Shown here: positions 1-4,323 of the stretch, in pieces
How positions within the stretch are numbered: the stretch's first letter is position 1
Layout: each line of letters begins with the position of its first letter
Assembly: GCA_023434825.1 (NCBI GenBank)
Contig: JAEYSH010000072.1
Coordinates: 1-5,258 of the forward strand
Origin: Methanobacteriota archaeon
GTDB taxonomy: Archaea; Methanobacteriota; Methanobacteria; Methanobacteriales; Methanobacteriaceae
Reading direction: 5' to 3'
Length of the DNA: 5,258 nt
Program-made: the position numbers and the translations under genes
The notes under the pieces: generated by a model
The model's input: only the letters and a program-made list of their open reading frames with translations
What the model was told of the DNA's origin: nothing
The model's database searches: none

Positions 1-832
1 ATTTATGACTTTAAGCCCCATATACGGAGCTTCAGGATTTGCAATAACATACGGAGAAACTACTTACGCTAATCCTCAATGGAAAAGCACAACATTGGAT
101 TATTTCCAATCACACACCGATAAAAAAGTTTCTAATGCAACGATTAAAGTTATAACTGCGTCTGAAGTAAATCAAATAGCTAAAGGTATAACCGGGAAAA
201 CATATTCTTCAAAACAGATATTTTCTTCTGCAATGGTTGATTTAAGCTATAATCAAGGAATTAAAATAAGCGTAGATAAGAGTAAAATAAGTGTTGTTAC
301 ACCGAAAATGTATGCAAATGCTTTAAAATCATCTGGAATTGAAAATGGATATGTTGTAGTCACTGCCCCAGTTCAATCATCTGGAGAAGCTGCTTTAACC
401 GGAGTATTAAAATCTTATGAGGCGGCTGTAGGCACTCCAATACCTGAAAGTGCTAAAAAAGCAGCAACAGAAGAGTTATACACTGAAGATCAGATAGCAA
501 ACCAGACAGGCCAAAATCCAGATAAAGTTGCAGATCTTTTTGAGCAAGTTAAAAATGAAGCTCAAAAACAGAATTTACAAGATCCTGCTCAAATTAAGGT
601 CATTGTAATTAATATAGCTAATAATTTGAATATTAATTTAAGTGACCAGCAGGCCCAGCAAATTGCAGATTCAATTTCAAATTCTCAAAAAGTGCAGGCC
701 GATCTTGCAGGATTTAAACAACAGCTTCAAAGTGTTTCAAGTCAGGTTAACCAATCTGGAATCCTTGACCAGATAATGGCTTACATACAAGAAGCAGTAA
801 ATTATGTACAGGGTCTTTTAAGTGGACAATAA
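1..832 (+). CDS. Secreted DUF1002 family protein (5' end outside window)
   Basis: Resembles the DUF1002 family (PF06207; Bacillus YpuA is a member), exported proteins of unknown function that are common in Methanobacterium. The visible part is about 276 codons. The reading frame is open to the first base, and the residues before the mature part (FMTLSPIYGASG) look like the end of a signal peptide with a small-residue cleavage site near Ala-Ser-Gly, so the ATG at position 5 is probably internal and the true start lies upstream. The mature part begins with the family-typical stretch ITYGETTYANPQWK and later has VITASEVNQIAKGITGKTYS and the IFSSAMVDLSYNQG segment. The C-terminal third, from about residue 145, is rich in Gln, Asn and Ala and predicted helical, ending in an amphipathic helix (ILDQIMAYIQEAVNYVQGLL). 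No cysteines are present. The product is likely extracellular. Family assignment is fairly sure; function is unknown. Confidence 0.8.
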   Translation, partial: FMTLSPIYGASGFAITYGETTYANPQWKSTTLDYFQSHTDKKVSNATIKVITASEVNQIAKGITGKTYSSKQIFSSAMVDLSYNQGIKISVDKSKISVVTPKMYANALKSSGIENGYVVVTAPVQSSGEAALTGVLKSYEAAVGTPIPESAKKAATEELYTEDQIANQTGQNPDKVADLFEQVKNEAQKQNLQDPAQIKVIVINIANNLNINLSDQQAQQIADSISNSQKVQADLAGFKQQLQSVSSQVNQSGILDQIMAYIQEAVNYVQGLLSGQ

Positions 833-843
833 AACTGTGATTG

Positions 844-880
844 ATGGTGTAGTTAAATAATAAAATTATTACTGCACCAT
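844..880 (+). terminator. Strong hairpin downstream of the DUF1002 gene
   Basis: An inverted repeat starts 11 nt after the stop codon. ATGGTG (844-849) pairs with CACCAT (875-880), followed by one U-G pair (850/874), AGT with ACT (851-853/871-873), a two-base bulge (854-855) and AATAAT with ATTATT (856-861/865-870), closing on a three-base AAA loop. That gives about 16 pairs in 37 nt. The downstream sequence is only moderately T-rich, so it may be a 3' end stabiliser or processing structure rather than a classic terminator. The structure is read directly; the role is inferred. Confidence 0.55.
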
Positions 881-941
881 TCAGTTAATATTTCATTCAA
901 GGATAACATTATATCTAATAAAAACAAAATTAATACAAATT

Positions 942-961
942 ATTAGATTTAATTAGATTTA
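942..961. repeat. Tandem 10-bp direct repeat upstream of membrane protein gene
   Basis: The unit ATTAGATTTA occurs twice back to back (942-951 and 952-961) with no mismatch. The spacing of one helical turn would place both copies on the same DNA face. It lies just upstream of the likely TATA element of the 1005 gene, where a regulator could bind. The sequence is AT-rich, so chance is not excluded. Confidence 0.5.
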
Positions 962-963
962 GT

Positions 964-974
964 TACTTATATCC
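964..974 (+). promoter_or_regulatory. Candidate TATA element for the 1005 gene
   Basis: The TTATAT stretch around 967-972 resembles an archaeal TATA box. Transcription would begin about 25 nt further on, near 995-998, giving a very short leader before the ATG at 1005. AT-rich sequence upstream (around 908-916) offers alternatives, so this is a weak prediction. Confidence 0.25.
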
Positions 975-1004
975 AAAATTTGACAATGAGTACAGCGTGA
1001 TATC

Positions 1005-2087
1005 ATGTTAATTGCAGAGAACCATCTTCAGCTTATACTGGAATTTGCATTCATTATTCATTTAGGAGTTCTGCTTCTTTTTAATGTTATTTCTATTCCG
1101 TTAAGCATGGTTCTTTTTATTGCTTTAGTTTTAACAATTCTTCTAGCAGTGGTATTTGGAGTGGATGCAACTTTCCTTTTCCTTCCATTTGTATCTCATC
1201 ACGAATTCACGCATCCATTTGGGGCGATTGCTCTTTTTGGATGGGTAACTCTTGCTGCGTCTGCAAGTCTTTTAAGTGAAGTAGAAATTAAATCTTCATC
1301 AATTCAAGCATTGTCTCTTATTTTATTTGTTGTAATTGCAATTGTAGGGGGATTAATGCATAGATCATTTTTAATTTTATGGTTCATGGGATGGGTAATT
1401 GGAACTCTTATCATGTCTAAAAGCTTTAAGAGAAGTTCAAAATTAACTCCAAAAACGATAATAGCTGTTGTAGCAGCAGCTTTAGCAGGTTTTGGGATCC
1501 TGGAAGTTTTATCGCGGGTTTTAAATGCAACCATATTAAGTCCCCTTTTAAGACTATCAAGAATTGAGGAAAACTCTCTTCCAAGTATTGTAATGGTTAT
1601 AAAAAACACTACACTTTGGGGCCATATTCAAGGGGCTTGTTATTGGGGAGCTCAATGTCTTGGAGGATCAGATGGATACGTATCACTACCAATGGGTCTA
1701 ATTCATTTATTTACATTGCCATTCCCTCTGTTTTACGGTGTTTTAGTTACAAAAAAGGACTATATTGATTATATGCTTCCAGGATTATTTGGAATTTCAT
1801 TTGATTTTGGATATTTAGCTCTCTTCGCGTTTATGGGATGGATGATGATAGTAATTTGTTCTGGTTTCTATATTTTAAGGAAATATCGAAGCAAGAGAAA
1901 AAATGGAAGTCGTATGTACCTTGGACGGGAAGCTCTATTAATAGGTGCACTTACTGCATTTATAACTCAGGGAATAATTGGTCTTTTCATATTTAACAGG
2001 ACTTTTAACGGTGCTGCGCTGATAACATTCATGGTGCTTTCTGCACTGGTCATGGCACATACTGTAACCATTAGGAGAACCCTTTAA
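1005..2087 (+). CDS. Polytopic membrane protein of unknown function, possibly polysaccharide polymerase-like
   Basis: A 360-residue integral membrane protein that I do not recognise by name. Hydrophobic segments lie at about residues 10-28, 31-52, 72-90, 99-117, 121-138, 150-168, 231-247, 262-291, 308-330 and 335-354, so 8 to 10 membrane spans. The first loop holds a histidine-rich motif (SHHEFTHP, 64-71). A long, mostly polar stretch at about 175-230 contains WGHIQGACYWGAQCLGGSDG with two cysteines (212, 218), then DYIDYMLPG near 252-260. A basic loop (RKYRSKRKNGSR, 292-303) is probably cytoplasmic. Many spans, one long late loop and a GISFDFGYLALF span recall O-antigen polymerase or ligase-type (Wzy/WaaL-like) proteins, but this is topology only. 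The ATG at 1005 is the first start after an in-frame TGA (987-989) and has GTGAT (997-1001) just before it, matching the end of the archaeal Shine-Dalgarno consensus at unusually short spacing. Its stop overlaps that of the convergent phosphoesterase gene. Confidence 0.8.
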   Translation: MLIAENHLQLILEFAFIIHLGVLLLFNVISIPLSMVLFIALVLTILLAVVFGVDATFLFLPFVSHHEFTHPFGAIALFGWVTLAASASLLSEVEIKSSSIQALSLILFVVIAIVGGLMHRSFLILWFMGWVIGTLIMSKSFKRSSKLTPKTIIAVVAAALAGFGILEVLSRVLNATILSPLLRLSRIEENSLPSIVMVIKNTTLWGHIQGACYWGAQCLGGSDGYVSLPMGLIHLFTLPFPLFYGVLVTKKDYIDYMLPGLFGISFDFGYLALFAFMGWMMIVICSGFYILRKYRSKRKNGSRMYLGREALLIGALTAFITQGIIGLFIFNRTFNGAALITFMVLSALVMAHTVTIRRTL

Positions 2088-2902
2088 TTCTTTTTTAATT
2101 TAATCACGATAATTTGCGGCGGTGAAAATGTTCTTACAGGTACTATAATAGTTCCAATACCATTACTTACAACTAAAGTTGAGTTATCTACCTTTTTTAC
2201 TCCAGTTATGTATTGTTGCCCGTATTTAGAATGAGTAATTGGTGCCCATCCAAATATTGTAATCTGTCCGCCATGGGTATGTCCAGAAAGCGTTAAATCA
2301 ACTGTTGACTTATCTATTTCTGGAAAATAGTCTGGATTGTGGGATACTAAGATTACAAAGTCATTTTTATTGGCATCTCCAATTGCAAGTTTTTGATTTT
2401 GATTGTCTGTTATGTAATCTCCTACACCACCAACACGAATTTGAGACGCGCCATTTTTAACCCATGACCCCTTATTTCCAATGTAAGTGATGTTTGCATT
2501 TTTCATAGCGGTTAAAGATAACTCATGAGGATCATTATTTCCTAAAACTCCGTAAATTCCAAGTGGTGCCTTTAATTTAGATAATTCCAAAAAGCAGGAT
2601 GTAACATCTGGAGAATTATCATTTACATAGTCTCCTCCAAGAAGAATTATGTCAGGGTTTAGTTCATTGACACGATTAACAAGATTGGCTGTTCTTTCTT
2701 CACTAAAAAATAGGCTTTGATGAATATCGGTTATAAAAACAATTTTCTTGCCATCAAAATCTGCAGGGATGTCGTTTGAAACTATTGTTATCTCCTTTGT
2801 TTGGATGAAGTATGGTTCCATTAAACCATAAATCAAAAATGGAATTATTATAATTATGAGGGCAATAGCTATTTTTCTTAGCATGTTATCGAAGATGTAC
2901 AT
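2084..2902 (-). CDS. Membrane-anchored metallophosphoesterase, YkuE/YaeI type
   Basis: A 272-residue calcineurin-like phosphoesterase that should hydrolyse phosphomonoesters or diesters using two metal ions; the substrate is unknown. One hydrophobic segment (about 11-28), preceded by basic LRK, suggests an N-terminal anchor with the catalytic domain outside the cell. Metal-site motifs appear in order: TDIH (Asp59, His61), GGDYVN (Asp91), GNND (Asn122, Asp124), SHNPD (His188) and SGHTHGGQ (His208, His210). The usual GNHD motif reads GNND, so the histidine that normally helps catalysis is Asn123. The set SHNPDYFPE plus LSGHTHGGQ is characteristic of the YkuE/YaeI group, and the length is normal for it. 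The start is uncertain: the ATG at 2902 or the ATG of Met7 (2882-2884) could be used, and neither has a clear Shine-Dalgarno sequence. A TATA-like element at 2919-2930 would start transcription near 2900, which fits a leaderless message from 2902 or a short leader to Met7. The family call is secure. Confidence 0.92.
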   Translation of the reverse strand: MYIFDNMLRKIAIALIIIIIPFLIYGLMEPYFIQTKEITIVSNDIPADFDGKKIVFITDIHQSLFFSEERTANLVNRVNELNPDIILLGGDYVNDNSPDVTSCFLELSKLKAPLGIYGVLGNNDPHELSLTAMKNANITYIGNKGSWVKNGASQIRVGGVGDYITDNQNQKLAIGDANKNDFVILVSHNPDYFPEIDKSTVDLTLSGHTHGGQITIFGWAPITHSKYGQQYITGVKKVDNSTLVVSNGIGTIIVPVRTFSPPQIIVIKLKKN

Positions 2903-2918
2903 TTTGTTTTCCGAAGAT

Positions 2919-2930
2919 GTATATTTAAAG
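2919..2930 (-). promoter_or_regulatory. TATA element of the metallophosphoesterase gene
   Basis: On the minus strand the sequence reads CTTTAAATATAC, a good match to the archaeal TATA box. Its centre near 2925 predicts a start of transcription around 2898-2902, at or next to the first ATG. This matches the lack of a ribosome site before 2902. Confidence 0.5.
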
Positions 2931-2944
2931 AGGATATCTTTAAA
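2924..2944. repeat. Inverted repeat in divergent promoter region
   Basis: TTTAAAG (2924-2930) and CTTTAAA (2938-2944) form a perfect 7-bp dyad separated by 7 bp. The left arm is part of the minus-strand TATA element; the right arm continues into AATTTA and reads as a TATA-like element toward the plus strand. It could be a bidirectional promoter core or an operator. Confidence 0.4.
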
Positions 2945-3087
2945 ATTTACATATTAGACTCTAGTTTTATTAATAAAGTTCTTAAAGTTATCTAAGAAAT
3001 ATTTAGATTTAAGCAGACAAAAAATATTTTAGAATTATAAGGGGTTTTATATGGCTAATAATTCCAAGAAATGAATAAAAAATTCAT

Positions 3088-3098
3088 AAATTTAAAAA
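3088..3098 (+). promoter_or_regulatory. Candidate TATA element for the 3159 gene
   Basis: AAATTTAAAAA at 3088-3098 is an acceptable archaeal TATA-like run. Transcription would begin near 3118-3122, leaving a leader of about 40 nt that contains the ribosome site at 3148-3152. The surrounding AT richness makes the exact position uncertain. Confidence 0.3.
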
Positions 3099-3147
3099 TT
3101 AACCATAAGTTTTTCATTTTAAAAAACAAAATAAGTATAGTTGTATA

Positions 3148-3152
3148 GAGGT
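3148..3152 (+). promoter_or_regulatory. Shine-Dalgarno site fixing the start at 3159
   Basis: GAGGT at 3148-3152 matches the archaeal anti-Shine-Dalgarno sequence and stands 6 nt before the ATG at 3159. It directly abuts the ATG at 3153 and follows the upstream TTG at 3141, which argues against both of those as starts. Confidence 0.6.
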
Positions 3153-3158
3153 ATGGTC

Positions 3159-3578
3159 ATGTTCGGAATGACAAAAAAACAGTTTTTAAAGAGAAGTAAA
3201 AAAGCTTTGAATCAAACTGGAGGCATTCTGCTTTTAGTTAGAGAAATCATGGCCAAAGAAAAAGGCGGCAGAATTGATAATACTGAAGCATTGAATAGAA
3301 CAGATGATATTCGTAAAGAAATAGAATCCATATTTTATCAGCTTGAAAAAAGAAACCCTCCATCTAAATGTAACAGAATGCACTTGAAGATTTTAAGGTC
3401 GCTTACTGACTTCCAGGAAGCTGTTAATTTAAATTCAGAGTATTTAAATGCTCTTAAAAATGGTAGGGAAGAAGAGGCCAGAGTTAAATTGGAGCAATCA
3501 ATAGAAAGTCTTGAAGAATTCAGAAAAGAGTTTCATGTTATATGTGAAGAAATAAACAGGCGTTTATTAGAAAAATAA
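3159..3578 (+). CDS. Small helical cytoplasmic protein of unknown function
   Basis: A 139-residue protein that I do not recognise. It has no signal peptide or membrane segment and is strongly charged, with a basic N-terminus (MTKKQFLKRSKKAL, residues 4-17) and an acidic, heptad-like C-terminal half (about 95-139, with LEQSIESLEEFRKEF). The pattern suggests a bundle of four or so alpha helices: about 5-33, 48-65, 73-100 and 103-138, with a Pro-Pro break at 67-68. Two cysteines (71 and 129) are isolated and do not make a metal motif. The start at 3159 is chosen because GAGGT lies 6 nt before it; TTG 3141 and ATG 3153 are possible but poorly placed. The next gene on the same strand begins 91 nt later behind its own TATA-like sequence, so an operon is possible but not required. 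Codon use resembles the neighbours, so it is probably real and lineage-specific. Confidence 0.75.
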   Translation: MFGMTKKQFLKRSKKALNQTGGILLLVREIMAKEKGGRIDNTEALNRTDDIRKEIESIFYQLEKRNPPSKCNRMHLKILRSLTDFQEAVNLNSEYLNALKNGREEEARVKLEQSIESLEEFRKEFHVICEEINRRLLEK

Positions 3579-3580
3579 AC
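3551..3580 (+). other. Alternative hairpins at the gene end
   Basis: AATAAAC (3551-3557), GTTTATT (3562-3568) and AATAAAC (3574-3580) lie in a row. The middle element can pair perfectly over 7 bp with either flank, with a 4-nt or 5-nt loop. The right-hand hairpin includes the stop codon (3576-3578), and a T-rich run follows at 3606-3612, as in many archaeal termination zones. The pairing is seen directly; a role in termination is a guess. Confidence 0.35.
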
Positions 3581-3607
3581 ACGCTAATATTTGTATCTAA
3601 ACTATTA

Positions 3608-3621
3608 TTTTTAAATAAATT
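3608..3621 (+). promoter_or_regulatory. Candidate TATA element for the YkgJ-type gene
   Basis: The run TTTTTAAATAAATT resembles an archaeal TATA box and would start transcription near 3640, about 30 nt before the ATG at 3670. It also overlaps the T-rich tail expected at the end of the preceding transcript, so the two functions cannot be separated by sequence alone. Confidence 0.3.
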
Positions 3622-3669
3622 TAATTAATAATTAGCAAATACTATTTGTAAATACATGGATTGGTACTA

Positions 3670-4299
3670 ATGTTAAGGGATCTTTTAATTGACAATGATT
3701 TGTTTATAGGGCTCAGGGAAAAAGCCCTGAAAGATGAGGAAGCAAAATCAAAGATGGAAGCACGTGAAAAAGTAGTACTTAAAAAATTAAGAAAGAAGAG
3801 ATCCGTAAAGAAACTTAAAAAAATTGGAATCACTAAGGAAGACCTTAAAGAAATAGTTGAACTTTCAGATATAGTTGGTTTAGATCTCTTTGGAGGACCT
3901 TCAGATTATCAGCTTGCAGAAGAGCATCCCGAATGGTGTGTCCACTGTGGAACTTGCTGCAAGGAATCATCTCCAATATTTATTCACCGCGATGAAGTAA
4001 ATCCAATACTCATGTTTAATTCTAAACTGGAAGATGAAATAGTTCAAAATAATGATTATCCTGATCATTACATGTTTAAAGAAGATTTACCGTGTAAATT
4101 TCATAATCCTGAATTAAATAGGTGTAAAATTTATAATGTCCGGCCACAAGTCTGCAGTACTTATCCACTTGTTTTAATTGGGGATGAAAATCCGCGTCAT
4201 ATTCTTGATTTACGTCATAAATGCGACTATTCAAATAGAATAGTTTTAGAAAAAGCAATGATATTATTTGATGAAGCTGTAAAGCGTCTAAATAAATAA
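3670..4299 (+). CDS. YkgJ-type CxxCxxCC cysteine-cluster protein
   Basis: A 209-residue protein of the YkgJ family (PF03692), thought to bind zinc or an Fe-S cluster; its biochemical role is not established. From the ATG at 3670 the signature is WCVHCGTCCKES with Cys90, Cys93, Cys96 and Cys97, followed by Cys142 (PCKFH), Cys152 (RCKIY), Cys162 (RPQVCSTYP) and Cys185. The blocks PCKFHNPELNRCKIYNVRP and VCSTYP are typical of the family. Before the core lies an N-terminal region of about 85 residues, highly charged and probably coiled (about 17-60, with the basic run KKLRKKRSVKKLKK), which is longer than in short YkgJ proteins and may bind nucleic acid or a partner. No membrane segment is visible. 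The start is set at 3670: an in-frame TTG lies 9 nt upstream at 3661, but ATG is preferred and has GGT at 3663-3665 as a weak ribosome site. It converges on sucC with a 24-nt gap. Confidence 0.88.
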   Translation: MLRDLLIDNDLFIGLREKALKDEEAKSKMEAREKVVLKKLRKKRSVKKLKKIGITKEDLKEIVELSDIVGLDLFGGPSDYQLAEEHPEWCVHCGTCCKESSPIFIHRDEVNPILMFNSKLEDEIVQNNDYPDHYMFKEDLPCKFHNPELNRCKIYNVRPQVCSTYPLVLIGDENPRHILDLRHKCDYSNRIVLEKAMILFDEAVKRLNK

Positions 4300-4318
4300 A
4301 AAAATAAAAATTTATTTA
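4290..4318. terminator. AT-only inverted repeat between convergent genes
   Basis: TAAATAAAT (4290-4298) and ATTTATTTA (4310-4318) are exact reverse complements around an 11-nt A-rich centre. On the minus strand the centre is a run of T residues, which suits archaeal oligo-T termination of the sucC transcript. The hairpin itself is weak because it contains only A-T pairs. It may serve both convergent genes. Confidence 0.45.
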
Positions 4319-4323
4319 TATTG

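Larger units (their letters stand above)
2903..3140. other. AT-rich divergent intergenic region
   Basis: This stretch between the phosphoesterase gene and the 3159 gene is very AT-rich. It holds the minus-strand TATA element and dyad near 2924-2944, a 10-bp direct repeat (2890-2899 and 2912-2921) that reaches into the phosphoesterase start, a TATA-like run at 3088-3098, and two tiny reading frames (3051-3074 and 3071-3148) of doubtful reality. I see no tRNA, no mobile element and no longer coding frame. Confidence 0.5.

Noticed and set aside
5..7. ATG at position 5 as the start of the DUF1002 gene
   Set aside because: It would leave only a fragment of signal peptide for an exported family. 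The frame is open to the window edge, so the start is most likely upstream.
1304..1609. Minus-strand frame of 101 codons inside the membrane protein gene
   Set aside because: It lies wholly antisense to a well-supported membrane protein with normal codon structure, and its product shows no recognisable motif.
3579..3669. Possible small RNA or tRNA in the gap before the YkgJ-type gene
   Set aside because: The sequence is low-complexity A/T. GCTAAT (3583-3588) and ATTAGC (3631-3636) could pair across 42 nt, but no cloverleaf or tRNA consensus boxes are present.
3642..3833. Minus-strand frame of 63 codons over the start of the YkgJ-type gene
   Set aside because: The Phe/Ser-rich product is the complement of Lys/Glu-rich codons on the plus strand and has no ribosome site or promoter of its own.
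4076..4258. Minus-strand frame of 60 codons within the YkgJ-type gene
   Set aside because: It is antisense to the conserved cysteine blocks and has no independent support.
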